DNA of 19,894 bases from DAOUAT01 sp964551735 (GCA_964551735.1 CAZKEF010000071.1:1-19894), one strand, 5' to 3'. Counted from the stretch's first letter, positions 6,998 to 14,809 are shown. Translations and numbers: made by a program. Notes: generated by a model from the sequence alone, not told the origin.

Positions 6998-8057
6998 CTT
7001 GCATCTCCCTCTCGACCGCCTCGATGGCGCGTCGTAAGTGCATGAGATACATATCCGTGAAGCATTCTGCCCAGTTTTCCGCATCACGTTTTGGCGGTGA
7101 TTTCGCACTATGAATTCGAATCACGGCGTCCGTAAAACGTTCACGCCATAGACGAGTATTCTCACCAGCTAACTCCAGGAGGCCAAGAAGCTCACTGCTG
7201 AAGAGAAGACATAGTTCTTGTTCTATGGTGACGGGATCACTTTCGCTCAGGAGTTTTCTCTTGTCGGCGAAGCCCTGCGTAATGCCCAGAAGGGTCTGCC
7301 CAATATCGCCACTAGTCAGGATGTGCTGAGTATCAGGAGCGACGGCAACTGCGTATCGTAAGTACTCAGGCCCTGGTAGACCCTCAATATCACCACGGAA
7401 GCGATCGTACCTCAGATATTGCATGGCACCCTCATCGTAGCACGTGTATATATTGATAGCTTTCCAGGCCACAGCGGGAGATGGAAGGTGATGAAATCTA
7501 CGGACCACCAGCGCGCCCAGTGGGGTATGCACGGCCGGGTAACAGACAAATCCTTGATCATGTTGACCTAGGAACGCGTAGTCTACGAACTCCCGCAAGT
7601 ATACAGCAAGAGTGGCAACGAGACGTGCTTGCGCGCTGGAGAGAGTGAAGTAGCGCGCGCTAGCAAGTTGGTCGTGGTCAGGTACCAGGAGTTGGGTACT
7701 CGCATGCCGAGCGATTGGGCCTGCCAATTCTTTCAGACACTGCATGCGCTGAACAATAGGAGCTCCTTGTGGCTGGTAGGCACCTGCAATCACGACGTGA
7801 AAATAGCGGAATACCCGGCTTGGTGTTCCCATGGCCGCCTGTATACACAGGTCGTTGAAGTCCAATCTGTGGCTCAAGAGCGCGAAGCCTTCGTAGAATG
7901 GTTCCGCAATGGCCAGCAAGACCCGGTAGATGTTGTGTATGGAAAACGGAAAATGCCCGGCCGATTCGCGTGTCCTTATCCGCAGCCGGAAGCTCTCGGT
8001 TAGAATCGTCGTGGTATATTCAGAAATCAAATAAGCTAGAGGATCCCACCCCGTCAC
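6990..8057 (-). CDS. Unrecognised 355-residue protein of the radical SAM/HIT cluster
   Basis: It starts at GTG 8057, sharing GTGA with the stop of the upstream HIT gene, and its end overlaps the next gene by 8 bp, so it is made in step with both. I do not recognise a family. The sequence looks like a soluble, mixed alpha/beta protein with no signal peptide or membrane helix. Conserved-looking patches are RYFHVVIAGAYQPQGAP (84-100), HDQGFVCYPAVHTPLGALVV, AWKAINIYTCYDEGAMQYLRY and a helical, charged C-terminus ending EAVEREMQDE. The ribosome site of the next gene lies within its last codons. Because it sits between the HIT gene and the swivel-HIT gene it may be the acceptor or scaffold subunit of the split phosphotransferase; this is inference from position only. 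Confidence 0.7.
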   Translation of the reverse strand: MTGWDPLAYLISEYTTTILTESFRLRIRTRESAGHFPFSIHNIYRVLLAIAEPFYEGFALLSHRLDFNDLCIQAAMGTPSRVFRYFHVVIAGAYQPQGAPIVQRMQCLKELAGPIARHASTQLLVPDHDQLASARYFTLSSAQARLVATLAVYLREFVDYAFLGQHDQGFVCYPAVHTPLGALVVRRFHHLPSPAVAWKAINIYTCYDEGAMQYLRYDRFRGDIEGLPGPEYLRYAVAVAPDTQHILTSGDIGQTLLGITQGFADKRKLLSESDPVTIEQELCLLFSSELLGLLELAGENTRLWRERFTDAVIRIHSAKSPPKRDAENWAECFTDMYLMHLRRAIEAVEREMQDE

Positions 8058-8758
8058 GGAGTCAGCTCCAATTTATTGTGCTCTGACATGTTCTGGTTGC
8101 TCTTATATGCTTGGATTGTTGCAGAAATATGCTCTGAACCTGGAAAGACCAACCAGTCCCATACTTCCCCTAATCCCAACTGCATTGCCAGATCGCGGCG
8201 GAGATGCTGTGATTTGGCGTTCGGGGCATTGCAGACGTACATCCTCCCATCGTGATTTCGTAGAAAGAGATATGGGATCCGGGCTGCAACCTGATCACGC
8301 AAGGAGGCCATCGAGGGAATTTGCTTCGGTTCAAAATCACGCGTCATCACAGATAGCAGGTCAACCGAAGCTGAAACAGGAGTGATATGCAAGTGAGCAT
8401 GGTCTGTGCAGCTTCCGCCGCGTGCCGTAAACGAGGCAGCTCCATGCTCGAAGCAAACTACTGCTGGTGAGTACCTCCTCTGCAACCATCGTACAAGCAT
8501 GCTAAGTAGGTCGTTTAGTTCGCCATCGCAGTGTTCTGGCACATAGCCGAATGATAAGACGTGTTGTCGAGGCACGACGAGAAGATATCCATCCGCCAGT
8601 GAGCCTATTCCTGGCATGACCACGAAATTCTGCGTCTCTCGCAGTAAATAGCTATGGCCGATACCTGGTCCAAGTATCTGCTGAAAGAGATTATGCGGTT
8701 GACGCCGCTCTATTTCGGCGCAGAAACTACAGATATCGCGAAGGTCCCCAGCGTTCAT
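8054..8758 (-). CDS. HIT-family nucleotide hydrolase/transferase
   Basis: The protein has 234 residues. Two in-frame ATGs exist; the one at 8758 is preferred since GGAGG at 8770-8766 is 7 bases upstream, while the ATG at 8764 would be only 1 base away. The HIT signature H120-A-H122-L-H124-I-T lies in SCTDHAHLHITP, and the N-terminus has Cys10-x-x-Cys13 (ICSFC), as in HIT proteins with an N-terminal zinc pair. The region ADGYLLVVPRQHVLSFG is the usual strand plus histidine of the fold. The C-terminal 100 residues (after about 135) are longer than in a minimal HIT protein and carry no motif that I can name. HIT enzymes act on nucleoside phosphoramidates, dinucleoside polyphosphates or nucleotidylated adducts. 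It is the second HIT domain of the cluster and is translationally coupled to the next gene. Confidence 0.8.
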   Translation of the reverse strand: MNAGDLRDICSFCAEIERRQPHNLFQQILGPGIGHSYLLRETQNFVVMPGIGSLADGYLLVVPRQHVLSFGYVPEHCDGELNDLLSMLVRWLQRRYSPAVVCFEHGAASFTARGGSCTDHAHLHITPVSASVDLLSVMTRDFEPKQIPSMASLRDQVAARIPYLFLRNHDGRMYVCNAPNAKSQHLRRDLAMQLGLGEVWDWLVFPGSEHISATIQAYKSNQNMSEHNKLELTP

Positions 8759-8862
8759 ATCCATACCTCCATATTCACGTTGACCTCATGGAGCTCTGAT
8801 TACAGTATGAGCAGACTGATCTCGACTATACGATCTGGCTTCTTCAGACAGGAATGCGTAAC

Positions 8863-10026
8863 CTATTCGAAGTAGCCATAGTATGCTTCTGAATCCAATG
8901 AATTTCGTCCGCAGTTCATATAGAACGGCTTACAGTCGTATTCTCTGAAGGTGAGTTGGAGGGCCTTCCCCATCTTCCTGAGGTCTTGGACAGATGCGCG
9001 AGGATAGCGCGCTAACTTTGACTCAGGGTCTTTATGGAAAACGTTGATGATGGGTGTTATCCCACGCTCAGCGACAAAGTCCAATCCCTTAGCGAGCGAT
9101 TCTATTGGTTCGAGTCCTCCCACAAAGATAGTATACACATTACCGGCACCAAGTATGATTACAGCTTTTTCCAGAGCGGCTATCAGCTTGTCGCGGCCGT
9201 AAAGAGCGGACTTCCCAGGAGAGATGGCCTCGAATCGCTTAGGTGAGAACACTTCCAGATTTATTGCGATTTTTACCGACATGCCTCGAAGTTCATCTAG
9301 TAGTTTAAGGTCATCTGGAGGCATGGTTATCAGATGCACCTCCAACTGGGGTTCATGTTTCAGACCTGCGAGTGTCTCGTAGATCCTTCTTAGAATGTCA
9401 ACCTGCTTAAGAAACCCGGCGTTGTTGTCGCGATGATTGCCTCCATTTAGCATCACTTGCTTGACCGCGGGCGCATCTGTGCGAAGTGCAATCTCAACCA
9501 ATTCGGCTGCCATGTCAGGCTTCACATCCAACACATGATCTCCATATGTGGAGCGAGTAGGTTGAAGGGAACAGAACGCGCACTGTTTGTCGATGCTGAA
9601 GTAGTAGCACTGACCATGGGCGAAAATGCCCAGTGAACCCCCTCCATACAATGTGCCTATGGTCTTACAAGCAATACCAGAACTGAGAGACATCTGGTAG
9701 AATTCGGGCCGCAGCGGAAAAGAGATGGGCGTGACCTCATCCTCATCGTGCTTCAGACAAAAGCCTCGTTCGGATCTGGTGAGTTTCCAAGGAGATGTTG
9801 GTACGAAATGAACAGCTACGATAATGTCACCGAGTTTGACTTCTTGCGGAATACGCGTACCCAAACGCATCTCGTCACTATTGCCATATGCCCAACGCTT
9901 CTCAATGTACTCAGGCCCGTATGCTTCGAGAAATCCATGTTCAAAGGCAACTCCATTCGAAAGGAGCTCAAGCTTGATTTCAGTCAGTTGGCGGGCAGTT
10001 AGCGAAGTTGTCCAACCCTGATTCAT
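8863..10026 (-). CDS. Radical SAM protein with an unusual CX8CX2C cluster motif
   Basis: The protein has 387 residues. The start ATG 10026 is chosen because CAGGGGG lies 8 bases upstream; a longer frame to 10098 would overlap the preceding gene. Cys140, Cys149 and Cys152 (in GQCYYFSIDKQCAFCSLQ) fit a 4Fe-4S site that binds S-adenosylmethionine but with CX8CX2C spacing rather than the usual CX3CX2C. Later features of a radical SAM barrel are QVMLNGGNHRDNN (the GGE-like SAM-binding strand), EVHLITMPPDD and AINLEVFSPKRFEAISPGKS, then VGGLEPIESL. The extreme C-terminus has two more cysteines (C365 and C372) before GRNSLDSEAYYGYFE, which could hold an auxiliary cluster or zinc. About 140 residues precede the cluster motif. 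The substrate is unknown. The fold assignment is good; the subfamily is not one that I recognise. Confidence 0.75.
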   Translation of the reverse strand: MNQGWTTSLTARQLTEIKLELLSNGVAFEHGFLEAYGPEYIEKRWAYGNSDEMRLGTRIPQEVKLGDIIVAVHFVPTSPWKLTRSERGFCLKHDEDEVTPISFPLRPEFYQMSLSSGIACKTIGTLYGGGSLGIFAHGQCYYFSIDKQCAFCSLQPTRSTYGDHVLDVKPDMAAELVEIALRTDAPAVKQVMLNGGNHRDNNAGFLKQVDILRRIYETLAGLKHEPQLEVHLITMPPDDLKLLDELRGMSVKIAINLEVFSPKRFEAISPGKSALYGRDKLIAALEKAVIILGAGNVYTIFVGGLEPIESLAKGLDFVAERGITPIINVFHKDPESKLARYPRASVQDLRKMGKALQLTFREYDCKPFYMNCGRNSLDSEAYYGYFE

Positions 10027-10054
10027 TTTTGTTCCCCCTGTGATATGTCTGTAA

Positions 10055-10948
10055 CTAAAAAAGAGAGAGTTGCTTTGCGCGAAGGGGAGGTTGTTCATCT
10101 GGGTCGAGTTTTACCATCCAAGATTTCAGTCCGACTAGATCTAGAACCGTGGCATTTACACCATCATCAAGAACAACGAAACTGCCGCTTGCCGCTAGTA
10201 GTCGTCCCCCGAAGGTCTCCTCAGGGGGCGCTTGTAGCTCTTCCAGTCTAGCGAAATTGCGTGCCGCTAGAGCCATGGGAGGCTTTTCAGCTTGCTCGGG
10301 CTCGTGAAAGTATTGGCTGAATGCAGGCGAAATCCGCCTCTGAATGTCTTGGAACGCGGTGAGTACCAGGCGCTTAGCCTCACTTTCCTGCATTCCGCTT
10401 GTCAAGAGAGACAGTTTATTGGCCCGTCGCATCATTTCAGTGTATCCCAGTTGTGATACGGCGTTTTCTATTTGCTTGATCTTGGGACCAGGCGCACTGG
10501 CTACATACGTTGCATAGAGGGGGCCTTGTTCCAGGATTCGCAAGTGCTTCCGGGCATGTGATGCGGTCCCAACTTTGACCTGTTGATCTCCAAAGCAGGC
10601 CAGATATAGATGATGCGGTTGGTGGCAGTAGCGTTCTACTGCCGGCTTGAGCGGAGGGCAATTGATCCCGTTGCACATTACGCAAGGCAAGAAGCCTTCG
10701 CGTTGTCTGCACGCGTTGCATTGCGTCTCTCGACCATCCAGTTCGGCCTTGTCTGGGCATGGCATGATTTCCATACGGTCGAAGTTGATCCATCCCACAC
10801 AGTGCCGCTGAACGAGCTTACGCAAGTAAAAACTTTCTGGGATGGGCATGTCCCGAGTTGGGGTGTCGAGAGTTGAACCGCGCACTTGGAGATGCGGTGC
10901 GCCATTCTTCCAGATGTAGCCTACGACAAGTACTGGCTCTGTAGACAT
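10055..10948 (-). CDS. DUF2797-like zinc protein with C-terminal QLSLF
   Basis: The protein has 297 residues (ATG 10948; AGGAGC 8 bases upstream). The middle resembles the DUF2797 family: CNACRQREGFLPCVMCNGINCPPLKP gives a string of Cys pairs suited to zinc, followed by RYCHQPHHLYLACFGDQQVKVGTASHARKHLRILEQGPLYATYVA, the most recognisable stretch (GIY-YIG-like arrangement of strands and an Arg/His pair), then an helical region with KQIENAVSQLG. The biochemical role of DUF2797 is not known to me. The last residues are RAKQLSLF before the stop; QLSLF equals the bacterial sliding-clamp (DnaN) binding pentapeptide. It lies 28 bp before the second radical SAM gene and 80 bp after the first. Confidence 0.7.
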   Translation of the reverse strand: MSTEPVLVVGYIWKNGAPHLQVRGSTLDTPTRDMPIPESFYLRKLVQRHCVGWINFDRMEIMPCPDKAELDGRETQCNACRQREGFLPCVMCNGINCPPLKPAVERYCHQPHHLYLACFGDQQVKVGTASHARKHLRILEQGPLYATYVASAPGPKIKQIENAVSQLGYTEMMRRANKLSLLTSGMQESEAKRLVLTAFQDIQRRISPAFSQYFHEPEQAEKPPMALAARNFARLEELQAPPEETFGGRLLAASGSFVVLDDGVNATVLDLVGLKSWMVKLDPDEQPPLRAKQLSLF

Positions 10949-11028
10949 CTTAGATAGCTCCTGATTTTATTGTGTGGACCATGATGATTTGCCGAGCAGA
11001 TGGTAGAGACTTTACCCCAAGTGTATCT

Positions 11029-13320
11029 CTACTCCTGAGTTGGGACAAATCCTGGATCATTGATAAGCCCCCAGTCGCCCATATGATTTCGCCAAAGCCT
11101 AATCGTCCTTTTCATAGTATCCTCTGCATTGTCAGTCAAGTGTCCCGATTCAAGATCTGTCTCTAGTTCATCAACTAGTACTTCGGTTCGACGCTCGAAT
11201 AGATCAAGATACCTAGCAGCAACCGATTGTACCAAGCCAGCGGTACGGGAGTCAGATTCGGTCCCCGGCGCGGGCAAGATCGGCGAGCTGAACGGCGGTA
11301 TGGTGTCTAGTCCGCCAGGGTCAGTGGGGCTTTCTAGTTGACAGATGATTGTCTTGAGCAGTACGTGACTGATTCTGCGCATTTCTGTTATGTAGTACAT
11401 CCAAGCTTTGCGTTCTGGAGTGAATGCTGTCTTGTAGAAGCTTTTCAAGGCATAGGCGAGTGCGAAGTTCCGATCTATCCATCGCTGTGCTTGGTCACTA
11501 AGCATTCCGATCGTGCTGTCTAGATACCTGACTTTTCGCCGTCCCATGTTAGTATCTGGCAAGCCGTTGTCACGGAAAAGAGTTACTCCATAAGTGCGTT
11601 CCGCATCCTCGACCATCTTCTCGTAGCGGCTGTTGATCAGCACTTCCAAACTAGCCAGCATGTAAGATACTCCAGTGTAAAGCGCCTGTCCTGAAATATG
11701 CTCACTTACGAAGCCATGTTCGAAGACCGAACTGAAGAGGTCTTCCAATCCTTGAGTCGCAAAAGCAACTGTCCGTAAGAAAACATCACTTCTTTCCAAG
11801 AATGCCACGTTCTCTTTGAGTTCTCTCAACCCGACCATCAGAGGGTCAAACATGATAAAACCGAACCGCATGCCTATGCCTAGGGTACTAAGCAACCGGA
11901 TCGCAATAACGACCTGATTTGGAGTGATGGATTTCCCATAGCGAGCTAGTTGGCTTTCGGACCCTGACTCGACACCCAGAAAGACCCTATCAAGTCCTGC
12001 ATCTCGTAGTCGGGACCACATTCGGAGGCGGTTTGTATGCCAGTCTACATCTTTCTGGGGATCGTATACCTGGTCAACGCGGGCCTCAATGTCGAAGCGG
12101 ACATTGAGCTGTTTGTCTATTATGTGTTGTGCGATCTGTTCTGCTCGTTCTGTGGCGGAATCCCCGGGTAGACTTCCTATGAACTCTTCGTCAGCCAAGA
12201 AGAGTCTTCTCGGCAATCCGGTTGTATCCATCACCCGCGCCATCAGCTCGATCTGCCTACCCGCCTGTGATGCTGATAAGCCTTTCCATCTTTTCGCCTT
12301 GTGGGTGCGAGGGCAGAAGGTACATCTGCTGAATGGACAACCACGACTCAACTCAAGAGTCAGGGCGCCGCGTCGTTCGGCCAAGTCGCTGAGCGTATCA
12401 AGAGCGGGAAAGGTAATATCATCAGCAGCCAACGGGGCAAGCGGGTTTTCGACACGCTGCTTGTCACCCCCAAGCCATATCAGTCCTTCTACCTGCTCCA
12501 GGAATAGGCCCTCTGACACGTGTTGCAGCAGGCCGACTATCGTTTTTTCTCCTTCTCCTCGAGCGATGTAAAGGTTCGGGAAACGAGCCAGAAACCGGTC
12601 GGGGCATGATGAAGGAATGACATTCCCCGCGATTATAAGAGGAGCCTTCTGCCCGCCGAATCTCGTCTCCATCTCTTCGATAAGCCTAAAAGCCAGGTTT
12701 TCCTGACCATACGACACGGATATGCCGATAACGTCTGGTGAAAAGCTAATTGACCGGTTGACAACATCTCCTATTGTAAGCCCCAACTGCATGTCGAGGA
12801 TTTCCACTTCGCCGCGCTGTTTGCGACGAACATAATTTGCTAGGGAACTCACACTCAATGAAAGACGAGGCATGGGGAAGTTTTCCGGCATTGAGAGCGC
12901 AATGAGCACGAGTCTGGGAAACTCCAGACGTCGCCTTAAGGCGATCAGGGAAGGTACCACAGCAGTGTGTCTGCTGGGCGCTATCAGAGCATGGGGTAGT
13001 AACCCTAGTTCATTCAAAACGACGTTGTTCCCAATGTCACAGTAAGGTGTTGACACGATTGTGACATGCGTTCCAAGGAAGTATACAGCGGTATTCTCGG
13101 TCTCACCAGAAACGATCGTTTGACACTCATGGAACAAGCCTTGTGCTGTGAGCAGACCATCAACCTCCGCCTTCAAGGATCTGGGCGGCAGCCAGTATTT
13201 CTGCAGGATGTGCTCTAAATCAGTATCAGCGATCTGGAAGAGTCGAACCGCCGAACGGGTTTGTTTGAGAAACAGCGATTCGCAATCGGCTTCGCCCTCT
13301 AGGAATGGTGGGCTGTACAT
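11029..13320 (-). CDS. B12-binding-type radical SAM protein, first gene of the cluster
   Basis: The protein has 763 residues (ATG 13320; GGAG 8 bases upstream). Residues about 138-265 form the Rossmann-like layout of cobalamin-binding radical SAM proteins (RLVLIALSMPE..., then VEILDMQLG, PDVIGISVSYGQENLAF, PLIIAGNVIPS, YIARGEGEKTI). The usual DxHxxG cobalamin ligand motif is missing, so B12 would be bound base-off or not at all. The cluster motif is CPFSRCTFC (328-336), spaced CX4CX2C, followed by RTHKAKRW. RLFLADEEFIG, IEARVDQ, FLGVESGSES (447-456) and FGFIMFDPLM are typical barrel strands. A 270-residue C-terminal region has helical segments and no recognised motif; the first 110 residues are also unassigned. 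This family often works on methyl transfer or rearrangement of complex metabolites. Its promoter overlaps the palindrome at 13403-13437. Confidence 0.85.
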   Translation of the reverse strand: MYSPPFLEGEADCESLFLKQTRSAVRLFQIADTDLEHILQKYWLPPRSLKAEVDGLLTAQGLFHECQTIVSGETENTAVYFLGTHVTIVSTPYCDIGNNVVLNELGLLPHALIAPSRHTAVVPSLIALRRRLEFPRLVLIALSMPENFPMPRLSLSVSSLANYVRRKQRGEVEILDMQLGLTIGDVVNRSISFSPDVIGISVSYGQENLAFRLIEEMETRFGGQKAPLIIAGNVIPSSCPDRFLARFPNLYIARGEGEKTIVGLLQHVSEGLFLEQVEGLIWLGGDKQRVENPLAPLAADDITFPALDTLSDLAERRGALTLELSRGCPFSRCTFCPRTHKAKRWKGLSASQAGRQIELMARVMDTTGLPRRLFLADEEFIGSLPGDSATERAEQIAQHIIDKQLNVRFDIEARVDQVYDPQKDVDWHTNRLRMWSRLRDAGLDRVFLGVESGSESQLARYGKSITPNQVVIAIRLLSTLGIGMRFGFIMFDPLMVGLRELKENVAFLERSDVFLRTVAFATQGLEDLFSSVFEHGFVSEHISGQALYTGVSYMLASLEVLINSRYEKMVEDAERTYGVTLFRDNGLPDTNMGRRKVRYLDSTIGMLSDQAQRWIDRNFALAYALKSFYKTAFTPERKAWMYYITEMRRISHVLLKTIICQLESPTDPGGLDTIPPFSSPILPAPGTESDSRTAGLVQSVAARYLDLFERRTEVLVDELETDLESGHLTDNAEDTMKRTIRLWRNHMGDWGLINDPGFVPTQE

Positions 13321-13371
13321 GCTATTGTCTCCAGATGGGTCATCGGACCGCCAGAACCTGAGTCATCATGC

Positions 13372-13400
13372 TTGACGTTTGTATTGCATGCCTGTATTAT
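13372..13400 (+). promoter_or_regulatory. Plus-strand promoter of the WYL regulator
   Basis: TTGACG (13372-13377), a 17-bp spacer and TATTAT (13395-13400) make a good sigma-70-type promoter. Transcription would start near 13407, within the left arm of the inverted repeat, so a protein on the repeat should block it. The leader to ATG 13551 is about 145 nt. Confidence 0.65.
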
Positions 13401-13404
13401 ACCA
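13396..13404 (-). promoter_or_regulatory. Minus-strand extended -10 promoter of the seven-gene cluster
   Basis: On the minus strand this reads TGGTATAAT, an extended -10 element with a perfect TATAAT. No good -35 is visible because the matching position falls inside the inverted repeat. It shares bases with the -10 of the divergent promoter, so the two directions probably compete. Start would be near 13389, leaving a leader of about 70 nt. Confidence 0.6.
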
Positions 13405-13437
13405 CCCAGGTGTCGCAAATACTGCGACACCTGGGTG
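13403..13437. promoter_or_regulatory. Perfect 15-bp inverted repeat, likely regulator operator
   Basis: CACCCAGGTGTCGCA (13403-13417), a 5-bp spacer and TGCGACACCTGGGTG (13423-13437) are exact reverse complements. The site covers the start of the plus-strand promoter and the -35 area of the minus-strand promoter, as expected for an operator of the neighbouring WYL regulator. As RNA it would also form a strong hairpin in the regulator leader, but no T-run follows, so it is not a standard terminator. Confidence 0.8.
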
Positions 13438-13550
13438 ATTTATCGTTCTGTATCCCTATTTGTGTTCGTCTCTAAACTTGACCGCCCATTCTTGAAAAAC
13501 GGGAACCTGACACCACAGCGCAGGTCAATTGGTTATCAGAGGGGGATCGT

Positions 13551-14564
13551 ATGTCTAGGCAAGAAACCAAGGCGCAGCGTTGGACTCGGCTAGAGCGCAT
13601 GCTGGTTGCCAATTCTGACGGGATAGGAGTCCGAGAACTGTCCAAGAGACTTGATGTGCATAGGGCGACAATCTATAGGGATATTGAACAATTGAGTGAG
13701 GTTGGTCTTCCTATTTGGCAAGATTCTGGTCGAGTTGGGATGTTGATAGAAAAACAACTTATGCCACTCAAGTTGGATATTTACGAGGCCCTATCTCTCT
13801 TCATTGCGGCTAGGCTGCTCTCGCGACAAACAGGGGAGGGTGATCCGCACGTAGTGTCCTTACTTGAGAAACTCGCCAGCATTATGCCTTCCCCCGTTTC
13901 CGAGCACCTTCGCAAGAGCGCCAAAACTGTAAGCGCGAGATCGGTCGACCAGGATTATATTCGCAATCTCGAGATCCTAATGTGGAGTTGGGTAAATGGG
14001 CGCCGTCTGCGAATGTGGTATCAGAGCGCTTGGAAAGACTCGTCCAGAGAAAGGCTGTTTGATGTCTATTTCATTGAACCTCTTGAAACCGTTTATTCGT
14101 GTTATGTTATCGGACTGGATCACTACTACGGAGAGATTCGTACCTTCAAGATCAAGCGGATCCGTAGGCTAGAGGTAACGGCGGAAAAATACGTGATCAA
14201 CCCTATCTTCGACATATTCAGGCGTTGGGCAAACTCCTGGGGAATCGTGATGGCACCCGATAAACCTCCGATAACGGTCAAGCTACGCTTCTCAAAGAAC
14301 GTCGCTTTTATGATCAAGGAGGCTGTCTGGCATTCCTCCCAAGCTGTTGAGGATACCGACGACGGTGGATGCATATTCAGTGCCACGGTAGATCATCCAT
14401 TGGGCATTAAATTATGGATTCGCAATTGGGGACCGGAAGTTGAGATCCTAGAGCCAGAATCATTACGGCAGGAAGCAGCTCTTGATGCTAGGGCACTTGC
14501 GGCTTTGTATGCTGATCTCGACCTTTCTGAATCCGCTTATAGGCCGGGTAGGTATCCGTTGTAG
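13551..14564 (+). CDS. WYL-family transcriptional regulator (HTH-WYL-WCX)
   Basis: The protein has 337 residues (ATG 13551; GAGGGGG at 13539-13545). Residues about 10-65 are a winged helix (LERMLVANSDGIGVRELSKR, then LDVHRATIYRDIEQLSEVG). Residues about 145-215 are a WYL ligand-binding domain: FIEPLETVYSCYVIGLDHYY then RTFKIKRIRRLEV, including the arginine- and aromatic-rich strands. Residues about 240-325 match the WCX extension (VKLRFSKNVAFMIKE, LGIKLWIRNWGPEVEILEPESLRQEA). WYL proteins commonly sense nucleic acid or nucleotide ligands and control defence, repair or toxin systems. Transcribed away from the cluster across a perfect palindrome, it very probably regulates both itself and the cluster. 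Confidence 0.9.
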   Translation: MSRQETKAQRWTRLERMLVANSDGIGVRELSKRLDVHRATIYRDIEQLSEVGLPIWQDSGRVGMLIEKQLMPLKLDIYEALSLFIAARLLSRQTGEGDPHVVSLLEKLASIMPSPVSEHLRKSAKTVSARSVDQDYIRNLEILMWSWVNGRRLRMWYQSAWKDSSRERLFDVYFIEPLETVYSCYVIGLDHYYGEIRTFKIKRIRRLEVTAEKYVINPIFDIFRRWANSWGIVMAPDKPPITVKLRFSKNVAFMIKEAVWHSSQAVEDTDDGGCIFSATVDHPLGIKLWIRNWGPEVEILEPESLRQEAALDARALAALYADLDLSESAYRPGRYPL

Positions 14565-14771
14565 ATCTCGTCAGCGGTCAGAGAAAACCACAAAACAAAA
14601 ACGCGCTAGATCTCGGGAATGAGACCTTTCCAAGCGGGATATCTCTTTGCTGCAAAGAGGACCGTAGCTCCCTTGGCTTGTTTGCGCCACAACTGTCTAC
14701 ATCCGCCACAGTACACAGACTCTCACGAGGCTACAGAAATGGACGATGAGACAATAGGAACGCCGTAATAT
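14565..14771. other. Gene-free junction between cargo and transfer region
   Basis: No gene is seen here. CTCTTTG (14643-14649) and CAAAGAG (14653-14659) form a 7-bp hairpin with a three-base loop and no T-run. The cargo-like base composition ends around the terminator at 14810-14840. Confidence 0.4.
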
Positions 14772-14800
14772 TTGACATCTGTCGGCCAGTGTGGTACAGT
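14772..14800 (+). promoter_or_regulatory. Promoter in front of the right-hand operon
   Basis: TTGACA (14772-14777), a 17-bp spacer and TACAGT (14795-14800) resemble a sigma-70 promoter with a perfect -35 and a two-mismatch -10. The expected start near 14807 lies only a few bases before an intrinsic terminator. Confidence 0.5.
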
Positions 14801-14809
14801 AGACCCTCG

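Noticed and set aside
11010..11021. CTTTACCCCAAG resembles the iteron word of the replication gene
   Set aside because: A single imperfect copy far from the origin-like block; chance is likely.
13403..13437. Inverted repeat read as an intrinsic terminator
   Set aside because: No T-run follows on either strand, and it lies between divergent promoters, which fits an operator better.
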